A stretch of DNA of 64,000 bases. Origin: Qipengyuania sp. JC766 (lineage in GTDB: Bacteria; Pseudomonadota; Alphaproteobacteria; Sphingomonadales; Sphingomonadaceae). Position 1 is the first letter of the stretch. Every line of letters starts with the position of its first letter. Both the position numbers and the translations under genes were made by a program. The stretch is taken from the NCBI RefSeq assembly GCF_040717445.1, contig NZ_JBFEFL010000001.1, positions 1,488,001-1,552,000 of the forward strand, written 5' to 3'. Positions 36,637 to 46,318 of this stretch are shown here, in pieces. The notes beneath the pieces are model-generated. The model was given only the letters and a program-made list of their open reading frames with translations. It was not told where the DNA came from and did not search any database.

Positions 36637-37977
36637 ATGCCGATTGCATCACCGCTGAAGGGGCTGGCGGGCTGGATTACCTATAAATTGTGGGTGAACT
36701 ACTGGTCGCTACCGGTACTCGCCGCCGCGGTCGCGGTGCCCTTCGCCCTGCTGGTGCTCGCGCTCGACAGGTGGGCGCTGACGGCGTGGATCCTGGCGAA
36801 CGATCTCAGTCCCGTCAGCACGGCGGACACCGCCAAGGACTTTGCCGGCGTCGCCAGCGGGGTCGATGCCGCGTTCATCTCGCTCTATTTCTCGATCACG
36901 CTGATCGTGCTCAGCCTCGCGGCCGGCAATCTGGGCGTTCGCCTGATCGACCGGTGGCTCACCAAGCGGCTCGTGCGCGTGTCCCTCGCCGGCCTTGCCT
37001 TCAGCCTGATCGTCAGCCTCGTCGCGATGCTGACCATCGACGCGGAAGCGCCGCTATCCGACGTGCCGCTGGGACTGCTGGCGATCGTCATGGCGTTGCA
37101 GGTCGTCAATGTCGCGATGCTCAGCGTGTCGCTGCACGATCTCGGCCGCACCATGTTCATCGACAGTTCGATCGAAGCGCTGTTCACCGCCGCCGCGCAG
37201 AGGGAGATCGACCTGCAGCCGGGCGAGCCCATCGAAGGCGAATGGAGCCATGTCCTGCGCGCGGAGCGCGACGGCTATGTCGAGGGCGTCGACGTGGACA
37301 AGATCGCGCGCCGGATCGGCGAAACCGATTGCCGCATCTGCATCCTCGCCGCGCCGGGCCAGCACATCATGCGCGGGCAACCCCTGATCAAGGCCGAGGC
37401 GCGGATCGAGAGCATGGAAGGCCTCCATCGCCTGATCCCGCTCGGCCGCTATCGGTCGGACAGCCAAGGGGTCGTGTTCCGCGTGCGCCTGCTGGTCGAA
37501 ATCGCCGCGAGGGCGCTCTCCCCGGCCGTGAACGACTTCTACACCGCGCTCGCCTGCGCCGACCGGCTGACCGCGATCATGGCGCAGCAGGCGGGTACCT
37601 GGATCGATCCGGGAAAGGCCGTCATGTCCGCGCGATATCCCGGCATCGAATTGCCCGGGCGCGACTTTGCCGGCCTGTTCGAGGATCCGATGAACGCCTT
37701 CCGGCAGGCCGCCGCCCAGTATCCGTCTGTCTCCATCCGCATGATCGACAATTACGAAAGGCTGGCGGAACGCCTGATCGAGGAAGGCACGTCCCCGGGA
37801 CTGCTGGAATACCTGCACATTCTGGCAAGCGACTTGTGCCATCACGCACAATCGGTATCCGGGTTCGAGGGCGACAGGCACGACATCGGAGCGGCCCTCG
37901 CCGCATTCGAGCGTACTCTCCGACAACACGAACCGGAACTGGCCCTCGATGGCGAAGCTCAGCAAGATCTGGAATGA
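36637..37977 (+). CDS. DUF2254 membrane protein, first of tandem pair
   Basis: 446 residues from ATG 36637. Four membrane segments near the N-terminus (about 20-180), followed by a soluble domain. Marker of the family: RVRLLVEIAARALSPAVNDF, the conserved A-L-S-P-x-x-N-D motif of DUF2254, plus paired dehydration-prone stretch ACADRLTAIM. It is clearly paralogous with the next gene (compare SDSQGVVFRVRLLVEIAARA with SQDLHFLIDELVEIGLRALS). Family function unknown. Overlaps the next gene by 29 bases. Confidence 0.8.
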   Translation: MPIASPLKGLAGWITYKLWVNYWSLPVLAAAVAVPFALLVLALDRWALTAWILANDLSPVSTADTAKDFAGVASGVDAAFISLYFSITLIVLSLAAGNLGVRLIDRWLTKRLVRVSLAGLAFSLIVSLVAMLTIDAEAPLSDVPLGLLAIVMALQVVNVAMLSVSLHDLGRTMFIDSSIEALFTAAAQREIDLQPGEPIEGEWSHVLRAERDGYVEGVDVDKIARRIGETDCRICILAAPGQHIMRGQPLIKAEARIESMEGLHRLIPLGRYRSDSQGVVFRVRLLVEIAARALSPAVNDFYTALACADRLTAIMAQQAGTWIDPGKAVMSARYPGIELPGRDFAGLFEDPMNAFRQAAAQYPSVSIRMIDNYERLAERLIEEGTSPGLLEYLHILASDLCHHAQSVSGFEGDRHDIGAALAAFERTLRQHEPELALDGEAQQDLE

Positions 37978-39262
37978 CATAAACGCCAGCTACTGGTTCT
38001 ACCCGGCCCTGTTCTCGTTCGGCGCGATCGCGCTGTCCGTCGTCACCATCTGGCTCGACCGCAACGGCTATGCCGAAGCCCTCGGCAATGTGGACTGGCT
38101 TTATCCGGCGCGTCCGGAAGGGGCGTCCAACATGCTGACCGTCATCGCCGGGTCGATGATCGGGGTCGCATCCACCGTCTTCTCGATCACCATCGCGGCG
38201 GTCGCCTATGCCAGCGGCAATTATGGCCCGCGGCTGCTGACCAATTTCATGGAGAACAAGGGCAACCAGCTCAGCCTCGCGACCTTCATAGGAACCTTCG
38301 TCTACGCGATCATGGTGCTGCGCGTGGTCCGGGTGGAAGGCGAGACCTCGCTGCAGGACACCGTCTCCACCGCGCTGCCCGGCTTCGTGCCGCAACTCTC
38401 TCTGCTGGTCGCATTCGTGCTGATGGTCGTATCGGTGATGGTGCTGGTCTACTTCCTCAACCATGTCCCCGCTTCCATCCGGATCAACTCGGTTCTCGAA
38501 GGGATCGGCTCGCGGCTGCTGCGCGACATAAAGTCCGATTTCGACCGCCCGCTCGAAGAGCATGTCGAAATGGAAAACCCCAGCGGACGGGAAGTGAACG
38601 CCGCCGGGACGGGGTATGTGCAGGTCGTCGATTTCGAACGGCTCCAGCGCATCGCGAGGGCCGCCGGCGGGCATTTGCAGCTGGGCGTGCGCACCGGCGA
38701 TTTCGTCCATCCCAAAGTCGCGCTGGCCCTGTGGGAAGACGATGACGGGCTGGACGACCTGCGCGACGAGGAGATCCGGGAGTGCTTCGCGCTGGGATCG
38801 ATGCGCACGCCCAGCCAGGACCTGCATTTTCTGATCGACGAGCTGGTCGAAATCGGCCTGCGCGCCCTCAGCCCGGGCATCAACGATCCGTTCACGGCCA
38901 TTTCGACCCTTCACTGGCTGGGCGCAGCGACGGCCGAACTGGGCCGTCGGGACCTGCGCCGCCGGTTCGGCGACGAGGACGAGGAACAACGCCTCAACCT
39001 GCTGGCCGACGATTTCGAGCATTACGTGGAACGCGGGTTCGGATCGATCCGGTCGGGCGTGGCGACCAGCCCGAACGCGGCGGTGGTGATGTTCGACACG
39101 CTCCTCGATGCCTCGACCTCGATCAAGGATCCGCATCGCAACGAGCTGCTGCGCAAGGAAGGACAGAGCCTCGTCCGGCAGGCACGCGAGGACCTGTCGG
39201 GGCCCAGCCTCGAATGGGTCGAGGACCGCTATACCCGGTTCGAAAAGCTCATGGCCGGCTAG
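37949..39262 (+). CDS. DUF2254 membrane protein, second of tandem pair
   Basis: 437 residues. Four N-terminal membrane segments (FYPALFSFGAIALSVVTIWL, MLTVIAGSMIGVASTVFSIT, LSLATFIGTFVYAIMVLRVV, LSLLVAFVLMVVSVMVLVYF), then a cytoplasmic domain with QDLHFLIDELVEIGLRALSP followed by GINDPFTAIS, the DUF2254 signature. Standard length. Starts inside the first copy's end, so translation is coupled; a hetero-oligomer of the two is likely. Function unknown. Its stop overlaps the convergent DMT gene. Confidence 0.88.
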   Translation: MAKLSKIWNDINASYWFYPALFSFGAIALSVVTIWLDRNGYAEALGNVDWLYPARPEGASNMLTVIAGSMIGVASTVFSITIAAVAYASGNYGPRLLTNFMENKGNQLSLATFIGTFVYAIMVLRVVRVEGETSLQDTVSTALPGFVPQLSLLVAFVLMVVSVMVLVYFLNHVPASIRINSVLEGIGSRLLRDIKSDFDRPLEEHVEMENPSGREVNAAGTGYVQVVDFERLQRIARAAGGHLQLGVRTGDFVHPKVALALWEDDDGLDDLRDEEIRECFALGSMRTPSQDLHFLIDELVEIGLRALSPGINDPFTAISTLHWLGAATAELGRRDLRRRFGDEDEEQRLNLLADDFEHYVERGFGSIRSGVATSPNAAVVMFDTLLDASTSIKDPHRNELLRKEGQSLVRQAREDLSGPSLEWVEDRYTRFEKLMAG

Positions 39263-40143
39263 GGCGCACGCCCGCGCGCGACGACCAGCGCGCCGCCCAG
39301 CAGCACCATGCCCAGGATATCGACGAGGCCCAGCACCTCGCCGAAGACGTACCAGCCGTAAAGCGCCGCGATGGCGGGTTGCGTCAGCAGGGCGAGGCCG
39401 ATCACCAGCGGCGGGAAGTGCCGCAGGCTGTAGACCAACAAGCCCTGCCCGATCAGCTGGCTCAGCACGAACAGCGCGATCAGCGGCATCCATGCCCCGA
39501 TCGTATCGCCCGGCCAGACCGGCTCCCCGCGAAGGAAGGCGATCGCCAGCAGGATCGGCGCGGCGAACAGGCAGACCAGCGTCAGCAGGCTCCAGCTGCC
39601 GACGGTGGCGCGGGCGTCCTGAAGGGTGAGCAGGTAGACCGCGTAGCAAAAGCCCGCGAACAGGCAGAACAGGTCGCCGACCAGCGTGCCGGTGCTGATC
39701 TCCAGGCTTCGGCCCATCAGGATCGCGGCGCCGGACAGCGCCATGACGATCGCGGCGCTTTCTATCCCGCGCGGGAAGACGCGCCCGACCATGAAGCCCC
39801 AGAACAGCAGGACCACACTGCCGCCATTGCCGAACAGGGTCGCGTTGCCGAGCCGGGTCCGCTCGATCCCGATATGCCACGCGGCGAGGTCCAGGCCGAA
39901 CGCGACCGCGCCCAGCGCGACCCAGCCCAGCGTGCGGCGCGGCATTCGGAGCGACTGGCCCGACCACCAGGCGATGCCGGCGAGGAAGGGCAGTGCGAGT
40001 GCCAGCCGCCAGAAACCGGCCGCGACCGGCCCGCTCTCCGCGAGACGGACGGACCAGGGCCCGAGCGCGAGCGCAACATTTCCTGCCAGCAGGGCAAGGA
40101 TAAGCAGGCCACGCCGCGCCGGCCGGGCAGTTGTATTGTCCAT
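39259..40143 (-). CDS. DMT superfamily (EamA) transporter
   Basis: 294 residues from ATG 40143. About ten membrane helices in two EamA repeats (first near GNVALALGPWSVRLAESGPV, second near LFCLFAGFCYAVYLLTLQDA). End motif LLTQPAIAALYGWYVFGEVL and LGMVLLGGALVVARGR is typical of RhaT/EamA exporters. Substrate unknown. Divergent from the Old Yellow Enzyme gene. Confidence 0.88.
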   Translation of the reverse strand: MDNTTARPARRGLLILALLAGNVALALGPWSVRLAESGPVAAGFWRLALALPFLAGIAWWSGQSLRMPRRTLGWVALGAVAFGLDLAAWHIGIERTRLGNATLFGNGGSVVLLFWGFMVGRVFPRGIESAAIVMALSGAAILMGRSLEISTGTLVGDLFCLFAGFCYAVYLLTLQDARATVGSWSLLTLVCLFAAPILLAIAFLRGEPVWPGDTIGAWMPLIALFVLSQLIGQGLLVYSLRHFPPLVIGLALLTQPAIAALYGWYVFGEVLGLVDILGMVLLGGALVVARGRAP

Positions 40144-40204
40144 CCATCGCCCATAGCTCGCGACCAACATTTGCATAGATAAACAGATGAAGGACACCTG
40201 CCCG

Positions 40205-41296
40205 ATGACCGATATCCTTTTCGAACCGCTGACGATGGGCGCGATTGAGGCGAAGAACCGCATCATGATGGCGCCGCTCACCCGCGGCCGCGCCAGCATG
40301 CCGGGATTCGTGCCAAACGAGATGAACGTCACCTACTACCGTCAGCGCGCCTCTGCCGGCATGATCCTGACCGAAGCGACCGGGATCAGCCGCGAAGGAC
40401 TGGGCTGGCCGGCCGCACCCGGCATCTGGAGCGAGGAGCAGGTCGAAGGCTGGAAGCCGGTCGTCGAGGCCGTCCACCAGGAAGGCGGCACCATCGTGTT
40501 GCAGATGTGGCACATGGGACGCCTGGTGCACCCGGTGTTCCTCGGCGGCGAAAAATGCGTCTCCGCCTCGGCCACCAGGGCACCCGGACAGGCGCACACT
40601 CCCGAAGGTCGCAAGGATTACGAGGAAGCGCGCGCGCTGAGTGTCGCGGACATCGCGCGGGTCGTGGACGATTATCGCAAGGCCGCCGAGAATGCGAAGC
40701 GGGCCGGCTTCGACGGGGTGCAGCTGCATGCCGCGAATGGCTATCTGGTCGACCAGTTCCTGCGCGACAGCACGAACCTGCGCGAAGACGAATATGGCGG
40801 CAGCCCGGAAAACCGCACACGCTTCCTGCGCGAAGTCCTCGAAGGGCTGATCGGCGTATGGGGCGCGGACAGGGTCGGCGTGCGCCTCTCGCCCAATGGC
40901 GAAACGCAAGGCTGCGACGACAGCGACCCGGCCGCCACATTCGGCGCCGCCGCAAAGGTTGTCGAGGAACTGGGCCTCGCCTTCCTCGAACTGCGCGAAC
41001 CCGGCCCGGACGGCACCTTCGGCAGCACCGACGTCCCGAAGCAGAGCCCGCTGATCCGGCAGATCTATTCCGGGCCGCTGATCCTCAACAGCGACTACGA
41101 TGCCGCGCAGGCCCGTGCCGACATCGAGGCGGGCCGCTGCGACGCGGTGACCTTCGGACGGCCCTTTATCTCCAACCCCGACCTGCCCGCCCGCATCCGC
41201 GCGGACGCCGAATGGGCGGACAACGTCAACGTCCCCCAGAGCTGGTACCTGCCCGGTCCCGCCGGATATATCGACTACCCGACCATGGCCGGCTGA
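40205..41296 (+). CDS. Old Yellow Enzyme-type alkene reductase
   Basis: 363 residues from ATG 40205 (AAGGA ten bases upstream; an earlier ATG at 40187 is the alternative). FMN-barrel motifs: NRIMMAPLTRGRA, LQMWHMGRLVHP, and LHAANGYLVDQFLRDSTN with the substrate-binding H-A-A-N pair, then EYGGSPENRTRFL and FGRPFISNPDLP. Closest to the NemA/xenobiotic reductase group. It reduces activated C=C bonds with NADPH in the cytoplasm. Confidence 0.93.
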   Translation: MTDILFEPLTMGAIEAKNRIMMAPLTRGRASMPGFVPNEMNVTYYRQRASAGMILTEATGISREGLGWPAAPGIWSEEQVEGWKPVVEAVHQEGGTIVLQMWHMGRLVHPVFLGGEKCVSASATRAPGQAHTPEGRKDYEEARALSVADIARVVDDYRKAAENAKRAGFDGVQLHAANGYLVDQFLRDSTNLREDEYGGSPENRTRFLREVLEGLIGVWGADRVGVRLSPNGETQGCDDSDPAATFGAAAKVVEELGLAFLELREPGPDGTFGSTDVPKQSPLIRQIYSGPLILNSDYDAAQARADIEAGRCDAVTFGRPFISNPDLPARIRADAEWADNVNVPQSWYLPGPAGYIDYPTMAG

Positions 41297-41308
41297 CCTT
41301 TTGCGGCG

Positions 41309-41647
41309 CTATTCTTCCGCCGGGCCTTCGGGCTCGGCGGGAGTTTCGGCTTGCTGCTCGTTCGAAGCGTCATCGGACGCTTCATCCGCACTTTCCTGCA
41401 CACCCTCCTGCCCGGCCGCATCGCCGGAAGTATCTCCCTCCCCGCCGTCCGCCGCGGCTGCCTTTTCCAGCGGCGGCTGCGAGCGCAGCTGGTCGAGCGG
41501 GATCATGGAATCGTCGATGGTCCCGCCCAGAACCTCGCCTTCCGCGCCCTTCCCGCTCTCGGCCCCGCTCTCTGCAGGCCCCGAAGTCTCGCTGTTGCAG
41601 CCGGCGATCGCCAGAAACATGGCCAGCAGCGTGATGTGACGGATCAT
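41309..41647 (-). CDS. Small lipoprotein
   Basis: 112 residues from ATG 41647. The signal [17 protein letters not shown] ends with lipobox LAIAGC. The mature part is low-complexity and rich in Glu, Ala, Ser and Gly, with one ordered-looking stretch [20 protein letters not shown]. No family recognised. The start overlaps the lipB stop (ATGA), so it is the second gene of a lipB operon; a functional link is not evident. Confidence 0.75.
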   Translation of the reverse strand: MIRHITLLAMFLAIAGCNSETSGPAESGAESGKGAEGEVLGGTIDDSMIPLDQLRSQPPLEKAAAADGGEGDTSGDAAGQEGVQESADEASDDASNEQQAETPAEPEGPAEE

Positions 41648-42321
41648 GGGGAATCTTCTCCGGATCGGCCGGACAATCCGGCCAGGAACGCAGGCATTCG
41701 CGCAAGCAATGCCTCGTCCCACTCCTCGGGGGAAATCGCAAGTCCGAGCTGGGCGAGACTGGTGACGCCGTACTCCGCAATGCCGCAGGGAACGATGCCC
41801 TCGAAATGCGAGAGATCGGGGTCGATGTTCACGGAGAACCCATGCAGCGTCACCCAGCGCCTGACGCGCACCCCGATCGCACCGATCTTCGCCTCGGCCC
41901 CGTCCGGACCCTGCGTCCAGATACCGACCCGATCTTCGATCGAGCGGCCTTCCACTCCGAAGCCAGCAAGCGTCGCGATCACCCAGTCTTCCAGCCCGTG
42001 GACGAACCGGCGGACGTCACGCCCCCGTTCCGCGAGGTCCAGCTGCAGGTAGCCGATCCGCTGCCCCGGCCCATGATAGGTGTATCTGCCGCCCCGGCCA
42101 GCCTCGACCACTTCGAACCGCGGATCCAGCATCTCCGCCGGATCGGCGCTTGTCCCGGCCGTGTAAACGGGAGGATGCTCCAGCGCCCAGAACAGTTCTT
42201 CCCGTTCCCCTGCACGGATCGCCGCGGCCCGCGCTTCCATCTCGGCCAGCGCCAGCCGATAGGGCACGGGCGCCCCGGAACGACGGATCTCGAGGTTGTC
42301 AGGCAGGTGGCGGGGGTTCAT
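41644..42321 (-). CDS. lipB: Octanoyltransferase LipB
   Basis: 225 residues from ATG 42321. LipB motifs: [53 protein letters not shown], and [19 protein letters not shown] with the catalytic Cys; the Lys of KIGAIG is the second active residue. It moves octanoyl from ACP to lipoyl domains. lipA is not adjacent. A 34-residue upstream extension lacks support. Confidence 0.96.
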   Translation of the reverse strand: MNPRHLPDNLEIRRSGAPVPYRLALAEMEARAAAIRAGEREELFWALEHPPVYTAGTSADPAEMLDPRFEVVEAGRGGRYTYHGPGQRIGYLQLDLAERGRDVRRFVHGLEDWVIATLAGFGVEGRSIEDRVGIWTQGPDGAEAKIGAIGVRVRRWVTLHGFSVNIDPDLSHFEGIVPCGIAEYGVTSLAQLGLAISPEEWDEALLARMPAFLAGLSGRSGEDSP

Positions 42322-42386
42322 GGCGCTTGCTTGCAAGGTGGCCGCATTGTTATCAAGAGCCCAATGCCGAGAGGGGAATTGCAAAA

Positions 42387-43214
42387 ATGAAACTGGATAT
42401 GGGTCGCGCCTGGGACCAGACAACTGCGATGATCGGCAAGAGCCTGCCGCTGGTCGCCATCGTTGCCGCGCTTTTCTTCTTCCTGCCCAATTTCGCGTTC
42501 GGCGTACTGGCCCCGCAGGGCGTCCCCGGCATGGAAAATCCGGACATCGCCCAAGACCCCGAAGCGCTGATGGAAGTACTGGGCGCCTATATGGGCCAGG
42601 TCTGGTGGGCCCTGCTGCTGTTGATCCTGTTCCAGTATGTCGGCCAGCTGGGGCTGATGGCCCTGTTCGACGGGAGCCGCCGCCCGACCCTGGGCGAAGC
42701 TCTCTCGACCGGCCTCAGGATGATGATCCCGTTCCTGATCGCGGGCCTGATCATGAACGTGGGACTGGTGCTCCTGTTTACGGTCGCGGTCGGGATCGGC
42801 GGGGTGACGGGCGTCGTCGCGCTTGCCGTCCTGCTGGGTGCGATCGCGCTGGCAGCGATGATCTACATCTCGATCAAGTTCGTGCTGACCGGTCCAGTAA
42901 TGGCGATTGAGGGAACCGCCAATCCCATCGCCGCTCTCAAGCGGTCTTGGCGCCTGACCAAGGGCAACAGCGCGCGCATCCTGCTGTTCCTGTTCCTGCT
43001 TGGCCTGGTCTACATGATCGCGTCTATCGTGCTCAGCATGTTCGCGCTCCTGTTCGGCCTTATGGGCGAACAGATTGCCATCGTCGCGGCCAGCTTCGTC
43101 AGCGCGCTGACCACGGCGGTCTTCCTCGCCGTGTTCTCGGTGGTGCTGGTGGCGGTCTACCGGCAAGTCGGCGGAGCGAGCGAGACCGGCGAACTGGAAG
43201 ATACCTTCGAATAA
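42387..43214 (+). CDS. Multi-pass membrane protein (GPDPase_memb / DUF7847-like)
   Basis: 275 residues from ATG 42387 with GAGGGGA upstream. Six hydrophobic segments, with the inter-helix motif [20 protein letters not shown] then [20 protein letters not shown], typical of the membrane domain of glycerophosphodiester phosphodiesterases and related stand-alone proteins. No catalytic domain is attached, so enzymatic activity is not implied. Divergent from lipB. Confidence 0.75.
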   Translation: MKLDMGRAWDQTTAMIGKSLPLVAIVAALFFFLPNFAFGVLAPQGVPGMENPDIAQDPEALMEVLGAYMGQVWWALLLLILFQYVGQLGLMALFDGSRRPTLGEALSTGLRMMIPFLIAGLIMNVGLVLLFTVAVGIGGVTGVVALAVLLGAIALAAMIYISIKFVLTGPVMAIEGTANPIAALKRSWRLTKGNSARILLFLFLLGLVYMIASIVLSMFALLFGLMGEQIAIVAASFVSALTTAVFLAVFSVVLVAVYRQVGGASETGELEDTFE

Positions 43215-43227
43215 ATCGGAAGGGGGC

Positions 43228-43248
43228 GGACGGCCCTAGCGGCCGTCC
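43228..43248. terminator. Hairpin between convergent genes
   Basis: GGACGGCC and GGCCGTCC pair perfectly (8 bp) over the loop CTAGC. It stands right after the membrane-protein gene and overlaps the last codons of the convergent methyltransferase gene. Short pyrimidine runs follow on both strands, so it may end transcription from both sides. Confidence 0.5.
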
Positions 43249-43868
43249 TTCCAGCCCCAGAAGAGCTTGCAGGGCAGCACGTTCCAAAGCTCGAACCCAC
43301 TGTCGATCCGGGCGAAGTGCTTCGCCATGAAGTCGCGCGCCGCGGTGGAGAACTGGTACACCAGAAATCCGCCACCTTCGCGAAGGACGCGATGCGTTGC
43401 GGCCGCGATATTCGCGCCGACGCCATCCGGCAGGGTGGAGAACGGCAGGCCCGACAGCACGTAGTCGGCATGCTTGTGACCATGATCGGCCACGATGGCC
43501 TCCACGTCTTCGGCGGATCCGAGAACTGCGGTGAAGCGGCTGTCGCGGATCGTGCGGTTCAGATAGTCCACATAGAGCGGATTGGTATCGATCACGAGCA
43601 GGGCCGCGTCGCTGCGCATCCGCTCCAGCACGGGATGGCAGAACGTCCCCACCCCGGGGCCGTACTCGACGAACAGGTCGCACGAATCCCAGTCGACCGG
43701 CTCCAGCATTTTGCGGATCGTGAAGCGCGAGGACGGAATGATCGATCCCACCATTCGCGGGTGTTCGATGAAGCCCTTCAGGAATACGCCCCACTGATCG
43801 AGGTAATCGGCTGTCTTGCGCCGAAAACCGCGTGAGCCGGAAAGCACCATGTTGCTGGAATTGGTCAC
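43236..43868 (-). CDS. SAM-dependent methyltransferase, PmtA-like
   Basis: 210 residues. The N-terminal amphipathic part FLKGFIEHPRMVGSIIPSSR is typical of bacterial phospholipid N-methyltransferases of the PmtA (Rhodobacter) type. SAM-binding motif FVEYGPGVGTF follows, then LLVIDTNPLY and YVLSGLPFSTLPDG in the place of the catalytic motif. Inferred: methylation of phosphatidylethanolamine at the inner membrane, although substrate is not certain. GTG start at 43868 has AGGA seven bases upstream; ATG 43850 is the alternative. Confidence 0.8.
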   Translation of the reverse strand: MTNSSNMVLSGSRGFRRKTADYLDQWGVFLKGFIEHPRMVGSIIPSSRFTIRKMLEPVDWDSCDLFVEYGPGVGTFCHPVLERMRSDAALLVIDTNPLYVDYLNRTIRDSRFTAVLGSAEDVEAIVADHGHKHADYVLSGLPFSTLPDGVGANIAAATHRVLREGGGFLVYQFSTAARDFMAKHFARIDSGFELWNVLPCKLFWGWKDGR

Positions 43869-43975
43869 GAAAATCCTGCCAGATTGCGGCCGTCACGGAA
43901 TGGTAACGCGCACGCGCCTTGCAGATAGCATCGACCATTGCAAGCGGTCCCTCCGCCCTCTAGCGGCCTGAAACC

Positions 43976-45361
43976 ATGTCAGACGCCATCCGCGAAGCCC
44001 CCGGGGCACCCGAAACAGGCGGGACGATCTCGCGCGAAAGAATGGCGCTGCTCTTCGTGGTCATGCTGACGACGGCTGCCGGCAATACCGCCATGCAGAG
44101 CGTCATGCCGTCGATCGGCACCGCGCTGGATGTCGAGGACTGGTGGATCAGCCTAGCTTACAGCTGGTCGGCGCTGCTCTGGGTGACGACCGCGCCATAC
44201 TGGGCCAGCCGCAGCGATCGCCGCGGCCGCAAGAACATGATGGCGCTCGGCATGATCGGATTCATTTCCAGCTTCGGCCTGTGCGGAGCGATCCTCTGGC
44301 TGGGCCTGAACGGCGTGCTGGGCGCAGTGGCGACACTGCTGCTCTTCGCCACTGCGAGAATGCTTTACGGGGCATTCGGTTCGGCCGCGCCGCCCGCCGT
44401 GCAGGCCTATGTCGCCAGCCGCACGCCCCGGGCCCAGCGGACGCAGGCGCTGTCGCTGATCGCGTCCAGCTTCGGGCTCGGCACCGTCATCGGTCCTGCC
44501 CTCGCCCCCTTGCTGATTTTCCCCGGCGCGGGCCTGACCGGCCCCTTCATCATCTTCGCCGCAGTCGCGACGCTGGCACTTGTTGCCTTGCGCCTGCGCC
44601 TTCCCAACGACGATCCCAGCTACGCGGCCCGCGGCAGGGTCGTCGCGGCACCGTTCAGTGCCAGCTCCAACCCGTCATACCGCGAAGACGGAGAGCAGGA
44701 CGAACAGGCCGCAAAGCCGGACCCCACAGAAATGGCCAGGATGCTGGACGATCCGCCCAAGCTGGGATGGTTCGACACGCGCTTGCGGCCCTGGTTGCTG
44801 ACGGGGCTAATCGGCGGTCACGCGCAGGCGATGATCCTGGGGATCGCAGGCTTCCTCGTGCTGGACCGTCTCGGCCTGCGTGCCGATCCCGACGCGGGGG
44901 CCGGCCCCATCGGACTGGTCCTGATGGCCGGCGCCATCGCGACCCTGCTGGCCCAGTGGGGCCTCATTCCCATGTTCAAGCTCGGCCCCAGATCCTCCAC
45001 GCTGTGGGGCATGTCCTTCGCCCTGGCGGGAACCGTGGTGATCGCGATTGCGCAGGATCTGCATCCGATAGCGCTGGGCTTCGCCATCGCGTCGCTGGGC
45101 TTCGGATTGTACCGACCGGGGTTCACGGCCGGCATGTCGCTGGCGGTGCGCCGCAGCGAGCAGGGCCAGGTTTCCGGGAAGGTCGCGTCGGTGAACGGGG
45201 CCGCGTACATTGTCGCGCCGGCGCTCGGCGTCTATATCTACGGCCAGTCCAGCACGCTGGCCTTTACCCTGATAGGGCTCCTGTGCGTCGCGGTTTTCGC
45301 GCTCGGCTGGCGAACGCTGCAGACCGATGCGGAACTGACCGGCGAAGGTCCGGTGGACTAG
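43976..45361 (+). CDS. MFS transporter
   Basis: 461 residues, about twelve membrane helices. MFS loop 2-3 motif seen as ASRSDRRGRKNMM. A long central loop (about residues 215-260, with NPSYREDGEQDEQAAKPDPT) separates the halves. The family resembles drug:H+ antiporters (DHA) by motif A; substrate unknown. Its stop overlaps the convergent arsC by four bases. Confidence 0.88.
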   Translation: MSDAIREAPGAPETGGTISRERMALLFVVMLTTAAGNTAMQSVMPSIGTALDVEDWWISLAYSWSALLWVTTAPYWASRSDRRGRKNMMALGMIGFISSFGLCGAILWLGLNGVLGAVATLLLFATARMLYGAFGSAAPPAVQAYVASRTPRAQRTQALSLIASSFGLGTVIGPALAPLLIFPGAGLTGPFIIFAAVATLALVALRLRLPNDDPSYAARGRVVAAPFSASSNPSYREDGEQDEQAAKPDPTEMARMLDDPPKLGWFDTRLRPWLLTGLIGGHAQAMILGIAGFLVLDRLGLRADPDAGAGPIGLVLMAGAIATLLAQWGLIPMFKLGPRSSTLWGMSFALAGTVVIAIAQDLHPIALGFAIASLGFGLYRPGFTAGMSLAVRRSEQGQVSGKVASVNGAAYIVAPALGVYIYGQSSTLAFTLIGLLCVAVFALGWRTLQTDAELTGEGPVD

Positions 45362-45702
45362 AGTATCTCGAAAACGAGGTCCTGGGGCCGGCAGAGCCGG
45401 ACGCCCTTTTCCGTCTCGACCAGCGGGCGATTGATGAGGATCGGATCGGCTTCCATCGCGGCGAGCACGTCCTCGTCGCTCGCGTCCGGCAGTCCGCGCT
45501 CCTCCGCATCGGTTCCACGAAGCCGCAACCCCTCCTGCGGAGACATGCCCGCATCTGCAAACAATTGCGAAAGCTTGGCACGCGACGGCGGTTCCTTGAG
45601 GTATTCGACGACCGTCAGGTCAATACCCTGCCGCTCCTTCAGTATCTCCAGCGTCTTTCGCGAGGTCCCGCATTTGGGATTGTGCCAGATCGTCGCTTTC
45701 AC
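45358..45702 (-). CDS. arsC: Arsenate reductase (ArsC/Spx family, glutaredoxin type)
   Basis: 114 residues from a GTG at 45702 with AAGGA upstream. The active Cys is in IWHNPKCGTSRKTLEIL, and the arginines of ArsC are in NRPLVETEKGVRLCRP. LVVEYLKEPPSRAKL-type stretch (VVEYLKEPP) is typical. It reduces arsenate with glutathione/glutaredoxin, though other ArsC-like proteins of this group have uncertain substrates. No arsR or arsB is adjacent. Confidence 0.9.
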   Translation of the reverse strand: MKATIWHNPKCGTSRKTLEILKERQGIDLTVVEYLKEPPSRAKLSQLFADAGMSPQEGLRLRGTDAEERGLPDASDEDVLAAMEADPILINRPLVETEKGVRLCRPQDLVFEIL

Positions 45703-45745
45703 GGTGTTCCTTCTCTGAATTTTTCGGACTTTGGATCGTCGCGCG

Positions 45746-46291
45746 TCAGTCGTCGGCCGTTTCGGACAGGGCCGGCACCACGCGGGCCGCGTCCTCCGCG
45801 CTGATGCCCGGGGCAGGCGCCGCGCTGATCGTCTCCTGTCGCCGTTCGACGCGACCCGCCCTTTCGATCGCCCGTACGAGCCTCGGATAGACCCCGCACC
45901 GGCACAGGTTCGGCACGGACGACTTGATCTCTTCCTCGCTCGGATCGGCATTGCGTGCGAGCAGGGCGGCGGCGGCCATGACCATTCCCGGCGTGCAGAA
46001 TCCGCACTGGATCGCCTGCTCCGCAACCAGCGCCTGCTGCACGGGATGGGACCGGTCGCGGGACAGCCCTTCGATCGTGGTGACGAAGCGTCCCTCGGCT
46101 TCCGCGAGCGTGATCAGGCAACTGCGCAGCGCCACGCCATCGACGATGACCGTGCAGGCATGGCAATCGCCGACCCCGCAACCGTACTTTGTCCCGGTAA
46201 GGTTGGCGGCATCGCGCAGCGCCCAGAGCAGCGGCGTCTCCGGATCGAGGTCGAACCGGAGCGGCTGATCGTTGACGGTAAGGCTGGTCAC
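45746..46291 (-). CDS. 2Fe-2S small subunit of a xanthine-oxidase-type enzyme (IorA-like), orphan
   Basis: 181 residues, GTG start. Two iron-sulfur clusters: CGVGDCHACTV with a later RSCLIT Cys for the plant ferredoxin type, and CGFCTPGM with CRCGVYPRL for the second. This is the small subunit of isoquinoline-1-oxidoreductase and aldehyde oxidoreductase types. The molybdenum subunit that normally follows is missing on both sides: a class II aldolase gene lies upstream and arsC downstream. It must work with a distant partner or be a remnant. The C-terminal 30 residues are an acidic extension. Confidence 0.9.
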   Translation of the reverse strand: MTSLTVNDQPLRFDLDPETPLLWALRDAANLTGTKYGCGVGDCHACTVIVDGVALRSCLITLAEAEGRFVTTIEGLSRDRSHPVQQALVAEQAIQCGFCTPGMVMAAAALLARNADPSEEEIKSSVPNLCRCGVYPRLVRAIERAGRVERRQETISAAPAPGISAEDAARVVPALSETADD

Positions 46292-46318
46292 GGTGTCAGC
46301 CCGCCGATACCGTGCGCA

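Noticed and set aside
37622-40909. Minus-strand frame of 1095 codons
   Set aside because: It lies antisense to both DUF2254 genes and the Old Yellow Enzyme and crosses the DMT gene in another frame; composition (Arg-, Gly-, Asp-rich) is that of a high-GC shadow frame.
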